Assembly: GCA_022592435.1 (NCBI GenBank)
Contig: JABYQS010000053.1
Coordinates: 124,001-188,000 of the forward strand
Direction of reading: 5' to 3'
Origin: Cerioporus squamosus
Lineage: Eukaryota > Basidiomycota > Agaricomycetes > Polyporales > Polyporaceae
Length of the DNA stretch: 64,000 bases
Shown here: in pieces, positions 36,928 through 48,500 of the stretch
How positions within the stretch are numbered: the first letter of the stretch is position 1
Layout: every line of letters starts with the position of its first letter
Translations under genes and position numbers: made by a program
The notes under the pieces: generated by a model
Told to the model about the DNA's origin: nothing
Seen by the model: only the letters and a program-made list of their open reading frames with translations
Database searches by the model: none

Positions 36928-37242
36928 CGTCCACGACGATGTCGAGGATGGTTATGGGGGTTGTCTCTCTTCCCAGCGAGCAGCCTAGGACGAGAATACG
37001 GTGAATGTGGTTGGTCGCTGCAGAGAGCGGTGGCGGAGGATGTGGGCGAGAGCGAGCAGGACCCAACCGCTTACGCCTCCTCTCGCTAATTATGACGACT
37101 TTCCCACGAATACAATGGGCGAACCCTACTTATACGGTGACCTAATTTCCCACGTATAGATTAGCTTGTCGAGACGCGTCGCGTCGCGACTCAAACGCGT
37201 CTTAGTTTGCCCTTCTCCCGCCCCATACAATCCTCGTCGACC
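36928..37242. promoter_or_regulatory. Divergent promoter TOM1 / SUB1
   Basis: This 315-bp gap separates the head-to-head start codons of the HECT ligase and the PC4-like coactivator. The minus strand carries pyrimidine-rich patches and no obvious TATA box. A shared promoter is inferred from position. Confidence 0.5.
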
Positions 37243-37984
37243 ATGGCCAAACGTAAAGCAGCAGCAGCTTCCAGCGATGAAGAAGATGACACCCCTCAGC
37301 GCGTCGCCGAGAGCGAGTCGCCAGAGCGACCTCTACAAACCGCCCGCCGTAGCGGCAAGAAGGCCAAGAAGGTACGTCCAACATTGTTTCACGCGCGGTT
37401 GTCGTTACATCATCTACGTTGGTCTGGTTACAGGCAAAGAAGGACTCTAACGAGAGCGAGGAGGAAACGCTGAAGTCTGTGAAGAAGCCGAAGGCCACTG
37501 CTGCTAAACCGTCGGTATGTACTCTCGTCCATCATCACTGGTATACGCTGGTCCGACGCGACCCTTGTGTAGTCTGTCAAGAAACCCAAAGCGGCCGCGA
37601 AGCAGGCATCAGACGAGGACGAGGACGAGGACACAGGAGATGTGGACGTAGGGGTGAATGACCGCGGGGAGAGATATGTGGACTTGGGCAAGAAGAGACG
37701 AGCAACAGTCACCACGTTCAAAGGTGCGTCTCCCGGATTCTATTCGCTGGGGTGGCCAACTGATACGTGTGGCAGGGACCGCGTACGTCGACGTGCGTGA
37801 GTTCTATGGCGACGAAGGCGACCTCAAGCCCGGAAAGAAGGGTATCATGCTGAGCCAGGACCAGGTACGTCCTACCGCAGCACTCACCCCCGAACCTTCC
37901 GTCTCCTGACCTCCTTCGCAGTGGGAAACTCTCAAGAAGAGCACAGACGTAATCGATTCTCTCTTTGCGAAAGTCAAGAAGTAG
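37243..37984 (+). CDS. SUB1: Transcriptional coactivator SUB1/PC4
   Basis: Five exons (37243-37371, 37434-37514, 37573-37723, 37776-37864, 37922-37984) give 170 residues. The ATG at 37243 starts MAKRK, a better start than an upstream in-frame codon at 37207, which is not ATG. The N-terminal 100 residues are a Lys/Ser/Glu-rich disordered tail with basic patches suited to nuclear import. The C-terminal PC4 domain is complete: RYVDLGKKRRATVTTFKG, then YVDVREFYGDEGDLKPGKKG, then LSQDQWETLKKS. PC4/Sub1 binds single-stranded DNA and supports RNA polymerase II initiation and repair. It converges on the ADCK gene with 124 bp between stop codons. Confidence 0.95.
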
Positions 37985-38108
37985 ACGTGCTTGCAGTCTA
38001 CACTATCTTGCGCTCTCTGTCTTGCTCTATATGTCGTCATGATTGTATGCTTACTAGTCTTCCCATGTATTGTAGAGTTCCAGTACAAGTCCTCTAAGCT
38101 GTACAATA

Positions 38109-40544
38109 TCACGCCAGACCAGCTGCTGCCTTGTGCGCGCCTTGCAGTCCGCCCTCGGTGACGAGGCCCCGTATCCAGGCCTTCGTGGTGACCACGCGAG
38201 CTCCGGTATCCATCCACCACTCTGCCAGCTCGATCGAACGGTACATCTTCTCGTAACGCCTATGCAACAAGTTGAGCACGCGAATAGCAAGGGGAAAGCA
38301 CGTCGGGACATACCACCAGACCCAGAAGTAGTCCCAGAGAAGACCGAGGGACATCCCCGACAACCCTTTCCGGCGCAGCTCGGTAACGAGCCTCTGGCTC
38401 TCGTCAAGCCAGACAGCGAAGGTGCAGTACTTTGCTGTAATGAGGAATATCCGAACCTAAGAGGATGAAGCGCGACATGAATGCGCGGACAGATAGGAGT
38501 AGTGTTCGAATGCTTACATTCGCATGAGTAGTAGCAAGGGCACGATCGAGGCTCCTGCAACGAAACTATCAGCAAGCACGCGAAATGTATGCGGGGAGTG
38601 GCGAACCGTGTGAGGTCATTGAGCTTGAGCACCATGAGGACGCGGCGCGGTACCCTCCTAAGCACGTCGAACACCGACAAGAGGAGCCCCTCCTTCTGCA
38701 CAACGGCGTTCCGGATGGCCTCCATCTCCTCTTCTGTTTGCGCAGTCAAGTCAATGATGCTCCCTCCACGCGCGAATTTGCCCCCGTTGGACGGGTCCTC
38801 GTTCGGGTCCTTCCAAGAGCCTTCCAGGGCCGCACGCCCTGTGATGGCAGCCTCGAACACAGGATACTACGGCCGTTCAGTACGGTATACCCTGCATGTA
38901 TGCGGGTCAATCACTCACCAGGTCCTCATCGATATTTCCGACCAACTTCGCGTATTTCTTACGGTCCGCAAGTGTCTCCTCGGTCGCAGGGGCAATAATT
39001 GACAGCCACCACTTGCTGTAGTTTATTCGAAGGTCGGTGTCGAGATCAAAGTAAAGACCATGGTCCAACAGGACGATCTCGAAGTTGTATGGAGACTTCG
39101 AGGCGGAGCCAGCTGGACGGATGAGCAGGTTGCCTAGTCGCTCCCGTCAACTGCTGTACCCTTACGAACTGGGAATGCGAACACGCACCTGGGTGAGGGT
39201 CCGCATGGAACCATCCATTGATGTGCACCATTTGGCTGAATATCCTCGCCAGCTCAAGAGCAACCTTGTTCCGGTCGATATTGTTCTCGGACAAGTACAT
39301 CAGGTCGTCGACGCGTCCGCCTCGTATGTACTCCATGACGAGGATGCGCTTCTTCGCCTCCTTCACTTGCGCTATTTACCCAGTGTAAGCATTCTCACCA
39401 GACGGCAGTTGGAAGCACTCACGGATATACAACGATGTCCGTACGTTCTCGAAGTCTGCCATGGCGCGCTCGGCGTTCCGCTTCTCGTGCACGAAGTCCA
39501 TCTCCTTTGGCAGGTTCTCGCGCATTTCCTCGCCCAGCCAGGTAAACTCGAAGTCGGGGAAGAGGTGTTTGATCCATCCTACGCGCATATATGAGTAGGA
39601 GCGCGGCGGCTAGGTTGCGTGATACGTACCCAGCGATACCTCGACCATCTCCATATCAATCTCACAGAACTCCTCCAAGTGCGGATGTTGCAGCTTCACC
39701 GCGACACTCTCCCCGGAACCCTTGAGCTTCCCGACGTGGACTTGAGCCAGACTTGCGACACCGATAGGCCTCGGGTCGAACTCGTCGAAGTAGTCCGATA
39801 ATGAGATGCCAATGTCCGAAATGAACATCTTCTCGAGGTCCTCATAGGGCGTAGGATCACATTGGTCTTGTAGTGGCCGCATCGTATTCGTCCATTCTCG
39901 GGGGAGCACTGCGCTTTGCGGTCATTGGGACTCACCGGGGACGCGGACGCGGAGACTGCAACTTACACAGAGGCCATATGTTGACCGAGCTTGATGAAGA
40001 TGCCTGCAGCCCTCTCAGTCTCGGGAAGCATGGATCGGGATGTGAGCAAACGCACCTCCGTTCGCCAGAAGAGCCTTCAAGACCCTCTTCGCACTGCGTG
40101 TGTGACATTCTGAGTACGCTTCCTGCCGCTCCTCCTCCGAATTGTACGTTTTCGCGAACGTCAGCTTGTAGTCGATCGCACCGAGGATTGCTGCCTCTGC
40201 GTGCGTACAAGTTTGTCACAGGGGGTTTCCAGGCTCAATTACGACTCACCTGCGACCCGCGAACACCGTACCACTGCCAGCGCCGTGTGTCGGAAGGGCT
40301 GGTTATAGTGGTATGCCAGCACACCGACCCCTCCCACCACTAGAACCGTCGTGGGTACCACGTATACCCATGGCTTGAGTTTAGGAAGTGACCGAGCTGG
40401 CTGCGAGGCTTCGGTAGTCAGTGTACGACACTTTTCAGCGGACGCGGGTGGTGAGCATCGCGAGAGCTTTTGCGGGGTAAGGGATTTCGGAATCGGCTTC
40501 AAGTTCCGGAGATAGAGTGCGCTGCCCCGCCGTAGATGGAACAT
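38109..40544 (-). CDS. Mitochondrial ABC1/ADCK-type atypical kinase (MCP2/ADCK1-like)
   Basis: A multi-exon gene starting at ATG 40544. The N-terminus is Arg-rich and low in acidic residues (MFHLRRGSALYLRNL), a mitochondrial presequence, followed by one helix (WVYVVPTTVLVVGGVGVLAY, about residues 55-75). ABC1-kinase features appear in order: KLGQHMAS (the KxGQ motif), IGVASLAQVHVGKL (A-rich loop), VAVKLQHPHL, IKHLFPDFEFTWLGEEM, VMEYIRGG, HADPHPGN and LLDHGLYFDLD (metal-binding DHG in place of DFG). The C-terminal region is helical and rich in Trp. Resembles yeast Mcp2/Cqd2 and animal ADCK1, inner-membrane proteins affecting coenzyme Q distribution and lipids. Family position among the fungal ADCK paralogues is inferred. 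Confidence 0.88.
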
Positions 40545-40851
40545 GAGAAGTTTACAACCTCCAGAGACGAATATCAACGCATATAGTCGCGGCGAGCAAG
40601 GGGCAGAACGAGACTGGTGATGGTCGGGGTTAATGATGACCTCCACTCGGCAGCGCCGCCGGTTACGTCGTTGCGTACTGAACGCCGGGCGCTAGCCTTG
40701 GGGGGCCCTGGATCCATACATAATGATACTGGCAGTAATACTGTGACTCTCCCGAATCGTATCAAGCTCTTACATTGGAAGAAAAATTGCGGATACAATA
40801 CATATTTCACGGCAGCCGATAGGTCTACACAGAACAACACCTGACATGGTA
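40545..40851. other. Intergenic, no gene seen
   Basis: This 307-bp gap lies upstream of the ADCK start and at the 3' side of the seven-helix gene. No recognisable element was found. Confidence 0.5.
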
Positions 40852-42212
40852 TCACCGCAATGCAATGTGAGTCGGAAGTTTAACCTCGCCTCCTTTCCCA
40901 ATATGAACCACTGAGTCATCTGTGGTTGGATACGATAACCCAGAAGTTGTCGTATCCGTGGCGAGGCCAGGCAAGGTGGTCAACGTCGCAGTGGGGCGCC
41001 CAGCCTCGAATCGCATTGTCGTGAGACGAGTGGATTGACTGCCTCCCATGGCCGAAGCGTGCGCATCCAAATCGGAGGATGTGAGCCCAAGGACGGACAT
41101 GATGATGATCATCGTAGGAACAATGCCCTGGAAACGCTGGTCAGCCCACCGGCAGGAGGAAGCGTTATTTGGTACTCACAGTGAGCTGAGCGATGGGGTC
41201 GTAGACGATGTAGAAGGCATTGCTTCCGATGAAGTACAGCGTAATCTCGATCACCAGAGCGGCACTGTAGATCATGGCGGACTCGATGATGAGGACCAGA
41301 GCCCTGGTGTAGCGGAAAGGACCGATGACTCCCAGCTCGCGGTTCATGTACCTGTGGGTGTCAAATGGTCAAGAGGCGCTCCGAGGTCTCGCGAGCAGTC
41401 AGACGTACCAGATGCGAGCAGCGATCAGTGTAGTCACAACTACGTTCGTAGTGAGAGAAAGACCAAAGAGAGAGCCGTTCCATTTCTCTAATTCCTGTGG
41501 GATCGGCATTATTAGTCTAAACGATCCGGGTCCGTGAAACGTAATGTGCTCACGTCGGCGAATGCGCTATGAACGCTCTTGGCTTCCGCGAAGATGATTG
41601 CTTGGGCGAACCCGCATACTGCGCAACCCGCCGTGAGTATGTATCCTGCCGCTCGCTGTCAATGCCGCCACTCACCTGCCGAAGCGAAAATCAAGAGTGT
41701 CGGTAGGATACACACCCTCCAGTTTCCGCCCCATACGTGCCAACATCTCCACACCTATCAGCGACCCTAGATTAGCGCAACGAATACACAGTGACGTGAG
41801 TGACGTACAACGATGCTGTCGCCCAAAATCGAGTTGACGGAATGAATGGTAACCTTGGCTACGTTGGGCGGCGTAGAGACGTCAGAGAAATACGCCCCCG
41901 GCCCTCCAGGCAGGTCACGAAGGTCGATGAAGCCCCGGATGAGTCGATAGAACCCGAGCGAGACATGAATCGTGGAGAAGCAGAACATGAGGACTGCGAC
42001 CCAGAAGATGACCGGCGTAACCTTCCGTGTGCGGCGGAACTGGAGGATGTACACATACGAGCCAAACAGGCAGATGTTGATGCCTGCAGTTGGACAGACT
42101 GCTCAGTGTCTGCGGTATGCTCTCGAAATGGGGAAGGCGCACCATAGAACAGTGTCTCGAGCCAGATGGCCGTCAGGTAAGCCTTGTCGAGGGGGATGAG
42201 CGCGACTGCCAT
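40852..42212 (-). CDS. Basidiomycete seven-helix membrane protein (DUF6534-like)
   Basis: Starts at ATG 42212 with IPLDKAYLTAIWLETLFYG, then INICLFGSYVYILQFRR, VIFWVAVLMFCFSTIHV, a loop with DVSTPPNVAKVTIHSVN, the conserved YRCWHVWGGNW block, and further helices (GSLFGLSLTTNVVVTTLIAARIW; ALVLIIESAMIYSAALVIEITLY; IVPTMIIIMSVLG). The tail is Thr/Ser-rich. Seven hydrophobic stretches alternate with short loops, consistent with GPCR-like topology. The order and composition match a large uncharacterised family of Agaricomycetes; DUF6534 is my best family guess. It is distinct from the DUF6533 pair in this window. Exon boundaries around 41.5-41.8 kb are approximate. Confidence 0.72.
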
Positions 42213-43164
42213 GGTGGCGTTGACGGTAGGCGATCAGGAACGGGGCAACTTCATTGTTGATATATACCTGCGGCGACTTGTGGGGGTGGGAGATCTTGGG
42301 GGTGATACCGGTGCGGTCCCACATACGGTACTTGTGAGTGTTTCTTCGCGCGTGCCCAGGTGGTTGGCGTTCTAGTGGACGTTGTCACCCACCATCAGAC
42401 AGGTGGCAGCGCTGGCATCCTGTGCGATTGGATGCGGAGACGAATCATCTGGCAGATCTTAGGCATCACGTCTCCTGATGTTCATTGCGCTGGACGAGCT
42501 TCAATCAATGTCATGAATCCTCCTACATCTGTAGATCATCATGGATGTGTGATTTGAAGATTGGAACCGAGTGCAGGTAGCACTTACATCAGCATTAGAC
42601 GTTTGAACCCCGCCGGTAGAATAAGGCCGCGTGATAAGAAGCATCAAGCAAGTACAATCAACGGTAAGAACTGTGCCTTGGTACACCAAGAGGACGGCCA
42701 GCACTGCTTTGCCTCTGGAGGAGGAGGAGAGTAATGTAGAGCTCCGCCAAAAAAGAACTGTGCCTTGAAACGGAAGTAAACATGTAACCCGGCGTTTAGG
42801 AGTCTTGTCTGCGCTTGCGATGTTCAACCAACTTGGACTTGTACACACTACTGTTGATTACTGGCCTGCTCGACTGTTCAAGCTTCAGTACTCAGCTCTG
42901 CGACAGCCACGCACAGACAGATATCCCGATTCTCAGAGCCCAAAACACGAAGGGCGATTGACCGAGGATATGTGCAGCATGGCTCGACTCATGATTCTGG
43001 GAGCTTGCGCGGCAGAAGACCATTTGAAGTCATCTGTGCGGGTACATGACTCAAACATAGGCGACCTGTTCTGCGCGTACGCGTATACGTTCACCTCCGA
43101 TCAGGCGGAGGTACCAGCGGAACCATAAAGCCTCTCAGCCCTCGAGTCACTCTTCCGCGCATCC
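42213..43164. other. Intergenic, divergent promoter region
   Basis: About 950 bp between two divergently transcribed genes. Open frames on both strands are unrecognised and lack splicing support. Confidence 0.5.
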
Positions 43165-44642
43165 ATGTCCAACCAACCTGCCGACTTCGATGTTAGTCTC
43201 TTCTATGTACCATCCTCATTGACCGCTGACGATGCGACCTGCCTAGGCTTCCAAGGTCATCGTGACCTTGGCGACGGAGCTCAAGTCTGTCCCGTCACTT
43301 GCAGAGCTGGCATCGGGAGGCCTCAGCGAGGTATGCTTTCGGTCTCGTCTGACACTCGCATACCCTGACCATCGAAATATGTAGGTGATGACTGACCATA
43401 TGGTTCTCGTTTCGTATGATCCCGTGAAGGGGTGGTCGGCACCCGAGATAAAACCCTACGGTCCCTTCTCATTGATGCCGGCTAGCTCATGCCTCCAGTT
43501 CGCGACGAACGCCTTCGAAGGATTGAAGGTCGGTCAGGATCATCAGTCGTTTCCCCGAGCTAAATGTCGCTTCAGGCCTACATGGGACCTGATGGCATAC
43601 CCAGACTATTCCGCCCAGAGAAGAATATGGCGAGGTTTGCGCGGTCGGCGGCGCGCGTAGCACTCCCTGTACGCACTATCCCAGCATCGCTTGCATCCTG
43701 AGATCCGCCCACTGATTTCTGTTCCTACAGGCCTTTGATCCAGTCGAACTGCTGAAGCTAATCAAGAAGCTCGTGACCATCGACAAGCGATGGGTGCCCG
43801 GTGCCAAGAGACACAGCCTGTACATACGCCCGATGATAATCGGCACTCGTTCGAGTCAGTCCTCTAGTTTCCAAAGCAGGGTCTTCGATTGACATTGGTC
43901 CTCAGAAATGAACCTATCTATTTCCGACAGCGCGCTGCTGTGGGTCATGTGCACACCATCTGGCCCATACTTTCGCACTGCGCGCCCTCTCTCTCTGTTT
44001 GCAGCGACGGACGCAGTGCGTGCGTGGCCAGGCGGTACGGGCGAGCACAAGATTGCCACCAACTACGGGCCGACGCTCAAGCACCACCAAAGCGCACAGG
44101 CTGCGGGATACGACATGAATCTGTGGTTGCTCGGAGATAAGATCACTGAGGCTGGCGTCATGAACTTCTTCGTGGTCTTGAAACGGGACGACGGAGGTGA
44201 GCCGCGCCCCCTTGCTACCGTGTGCGTCCGTGGCTGACTTCCATGCCGCGCCGCAGACCTGGACGTCTTGACACCACCCCTGGATGGGACCATCCTTCCC
44301 GGCATCACTCGCGAGTCTATCCTCGCCCTCGCAGCTGCGCATCCTTCTCGCATCGTGCTCCCAGGTCTTTCCGAAGAGACTCGCCTTCATCCAGCAGAGC
44401 TCGAACTGACGATGCCAGAGCTGGAGACATGGCTTGCGGAAGGCCGCGTTGTAGAGGTCTTTGCTGTCGGGACGGCCGTGGTGGTCTCCCAAGTTGGCCG
44501 CATTGCATGGGCCGGGAAGGACATTATTCTTCCTACGTTCGGAGACGCACTAGGACCCGTCAGCAAGGCTTTTCGTGAGCGGATCTTGGACATTCAGGAG
44601 GGTGAGATTGAGTGGGAGGATTGGTCTGTTCCTTGCGCGTGA
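43165..44642 (+). CDS. Branched-chain amino acid aminotransferase with an exon-4 frameshift
   Basis: Seven exons (43165-43191, 43247-43330, 43385-43528, 43576-43670, 43731-43854, 43906-44196, 44257-44642). The fold-type IV PLP family is clear: EIKPYGPFSLMPASSCLQFATNAFEGLK, then GIPRLFRPE...MARFARSAARVALP, LYIRPMIIGT, then GGTGEHKIATNYGPTL with the PLP lysine, ITEAGVMNFFVVL, and ILPGITRESILALA. The enzyme swaps amino groups between branched-chain amino acids and their 2-oxo acids. Exon 4 contains an extra AG within agagaagaa (about 43617-43623), which shifts the frame after RPE; the exons sum to 1151 nt, two over a multiple of three. Otherwise all motifs are intact, so a sequencing error or a recent inactivation is possible. 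The N-terminus has no obvious mitochondrial presequence. Confidence 0.85.
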
Positions 44643-45593
44643 AGACTTGGTTCCCACCCCAATCCATCTATTCTCTGGGTACATAGATGGAGTAGATGCA
44701 TAGCCTACCACGGTGATTAAGCAGTAGCTGCCGTTTACTACCGGGGTCGTTTCAAGCCGACAGTGTGTGGCTGTGCAGTAAGTGCAGGTTGAAGTCATCC
44801 ACCATCTCGCCTGACCAAGCCCGTTCTCCCACTTCTTCCTGTCTCAGCTGCTGGTCGAAAATCGTGTTGACCCACATGATCCTGTGGTCTACGTAGGTCT
44901 GTGTGAATGTGTCGGCAGCAAGTACATGCCGCTGCTCACCCCGATACTCACGGACTCTAGCGTCATTGATCCTGAATGTCGCGCTGGCGGTGTTACTGTT
45001 ACGACCGTCCTCACATCCATCGTCGGCTCGTTGGCATCTTCTCAATGTCCCAGCGGCGGTCGCGTACTACTACTACTTGTTTCCAAGGTTCTACACTGCC
45101 ACGTCCGAGGCGAGTGGTCGAATGTCCTGATTCCAGTCAAACCCTGGGCGCAGAGTGACATCCTGTCAACGCCCACAAAATCACTTCCGCCTGTCTATCT
45201 GCACTGCCGGCGTTGCATTCTCTCAGTGAGCAGGCTGGGGACTCATTTTGGTACTGCAGGTTAGCAGTGTGTGCTAGTTTGAGGGAGAAAGTAAGCAGGC
45301 GCGCTCAGCGGAAGAGAAATCATTGCTCGCAACAGACATATGGTAAGTAGGAGCGTACTGGCAATGGATACTTAGAAGTCGTCAGATCCAGTTCAACTGA
45401 TCAAAACGTTCTTAATTGACAGCGACGTCCCCAGGGCTCAACCTGCTGTAATATGTCAACGCGAACGGACAGTCGCGGGTCGAATCTTCTCGGCCGCCCT
45501 CATCCCACACACTAGAAGACACCCTCTCGAGTGACTTCCGCCGCTCGACCTGGAGAACCAAACCTGCTACCCTTTCCTGGCTCTCCCACGGCT
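44643..45593. other. Intergenic, no supported gene
   Basis: About 950 bp between two same-strand genes. Minus-strand (45045-44752) and plus-strand (44884-45264) open frames exist, but both lack similarity and conserved splicing. Confidence 0.45.
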
Positions 45594-48500
45594 ATGTCTA
45601 CTCTGCCTTCACCCACCGGAATCTCTCCTACCTACGACCTTCTGGGCCAGTATTCGGATGATGAAAACTCAGAGCAGTCGAAGACACGGTCCCCAGTAGC
45701 GGAAGCTAATGAGCATCATGTTATCTGGAAGAAGGTCCAAGAGACGCATGAGGACCTGCTGGCAGAAAGGCGCAAGGGCAAGGGCGATCCAGGTACGTTC
45801 GAAAGTCCGTTCTCTGGCCCCTCAGTCTCTGACACTCCGGGTGCGCCCCGTCTCGCAGACAAGCGGCTCAGTAGCATGCGAGAAAACAAGAGCAAGTTAG
45901 AAAGCGCGTCGAAAATGGTATGGGACGACGGTTCACCTACGACATCTTCTGTCCAAGGCATATCGAACAACACGAACACGTTCTTCGACAAGACTCCTGG
46001 GCTTCTCAAGGTCCTAGACAAAGTCGGGCAGATCCATCCCTTCGCAGGAGGTCAGTCATTCGACGTTTCGATCCCCAAACGCGCTAATAGGATGCCTACC
46101 AGTCGCGATTCTCGCCTTCAAGGCGGTCTACGAGCTCGAGGTAAAGCGGAGGGAGAATGATAAGAAGATTTTAGCCGTGTTCGGAGAGATGAGAGACATG
46201 ATGGCAGCTCTAGCGCAGTACGCTCTCAGTATAGCCGCCATAACTGGCCCTTTTGACACGAACATCGCCCAGGTTGCAGACGATCAAGAGTGAACATGAA
46301 GTCGGCCCCGATGGATTGTCCATCAAGGCGCGCATGCAGCATCTTGTCGAGGAGACCGCCGCAGACATCAAGAAGTGCGCCAACACGTGCGACGCCTTCC
46401 TCAAGAAGAAGCTGATCGTGAAGGTTCTGACATGCGCGAAGTGGGAGCACGTACTCTCCAAGCTCTCGGGCCACTTCCATAAGAGGCGTGCCGAGTTTGA
46501 GTTCGCACTCTCGATTCACGTCGGACTGGGCGTTGACAAGGCAAACACGAAGTTGGACGAACTCGGGGAGGCGACAAAGCAGATACAGGACAGGTAGGTC
46601 GTTCATACATGAACCTTCAATGATTGCTCAAGCTCGCGTCCTCAGAATGGACACCATGTTGCAGTTCTTTCAGACTGTTGTCAGTCAAGAGCAGAAGGAG
46701 ATTATGGCTCGTGTCAGGGACAAAGGAGGAGAGGCAGCAGTACTCGAGAACGATCGGCTACTGAAGGACCTCCTGGACCTTTACCGAGGAGCCGACAACG
46801 CAGTGGAGGGTAGTGCTATGCGGGGTCGCCGCGACGTCGCGGCCATTGGCATCGAGGATCTGAAGCTGGAGCTACGGGAAGACGTCATGGTCGCTGTGGA
46901 GCGCAATGCAGAGACCTTCTCGCGCAAGTTTGAGATGCAGCGCAGGCTGATCGTCGACGAGCTTTCCCGTGTCGTACATCGCGAAGGAGATCGTATCATC
47001 GACGCGATTACTGCTGGTCCACATGATAGGATTATTGACCCGGTACGTGCTCCTCGAGGCTCAACAACTCCCTACTCACATCTTATTGCCAGGATCTGCA
47101 TGCGATCTGGAAAGACATGGCGAGTCCTGTCCCGGGCATTTTGCAAGAACAGCCGCTGACAACCTGGGTGTAGGGCTGGAGAGGAAGCACGAAGGCACGC
47201 CACTTCGTGCTCGCACTTCGCGACTACTTCCGCGAAAAGATGGAGGAACAGAAGCGCAGCGAACATGTCGAAGCACCGCGGATTCGAGAACAAGATGAAT
47301 GGGCTTTGGATTGGATAAATGTGACCCGGCTGCAACCCATCGTCGAAGCGTTTGACGACGATGCCTCCAATTTCATCACGGTCACTGAGGCCAATGACTT
47401 CACGACGGCGCGTCCTAGGAACTGGAGGTACGTGCGCTGCTATTATTGTCACCTCCCGTACTGATACCATGCAACAGCCTGCTCCACTGGCTTGCCTATT
47501 GGGCGATAGGTACCTCGGGTGAACCTCATAGGCATCACTCTCTTTGCTGACTTTGCATGCGTTCAGGATGGCAGATATCCGCGACGATGTATCGTGACAA
47601 GATCAACCATCTCTTCGCCAAAATGTTCGCTCTTAAGGGACACGTCCATCCGGCCGTCCGGAATTCCGTCGATACGTACCTCCACACCGTCTGGGCGGGG
47701 ATCTCGGAGCTCATGTCGTCCATCGACCCATATTACCCTCCCGAGTCTATCCGTGAGAAGTTTCAGAGCTACATCGATGACGAAGAACGTCGACTACGGG
47801 AGGGCTTGAAAGCGGTGAGGTACGACATTGACGCCATGGATACGTTGGTGCTTGTTACGGGACCCGGGAGGATAGAGAAGGTAAGTCATCCATCAGTCTG
47901 TCTACGCTCGCATGGCTGAGCATGCTACTAGTATGTGTTCCCGATGCTATATCTGCTGTTGAAGAAGGACTACGAGGTCATGCGCCTCGCTCGCAAGAAG
48001 GTCATCAACAAGGACGAGCTCTGGGACGCTGCTGACACTATTGAGTGGGTACTTCAAGCTGTCAACTTCCGGTACAAGGACCTGCAAGGTGCGTGTCTTA
48101 CATCCGAGTTACCTTCAGAATCTCAATATCTCTCGCAGATATCTTCAGGCAGCAGAAGTTGGATCCACGACAGCAGTTCAGAAACTTCGCATGTGGACTG
48201 GTGAGAGATACTTATCCGCGTCCTGGCCTGAAATGGCATCTTATACGGGGTTGTCAGTTTGAGCATTGGCGGAACTCTGATGGTCTGTGGAGTCGTAACG
48301 TGGAGTTCCCTGACCACGTCCATAACGACGAAGAGGAGGAACAAGAGATCGAGCCAGAGGACATCCTCAACTATCCTCTGGACAACGACGATCTTTTTGA
48401 CCCATCAGGGTACGACGCCCCGCCGTTCGCTCCGACCGACGACGATTTAACGTCCAACTGGCCATTGAAAACGATGTGAGTCAGTACTCCCATTCTTGTG

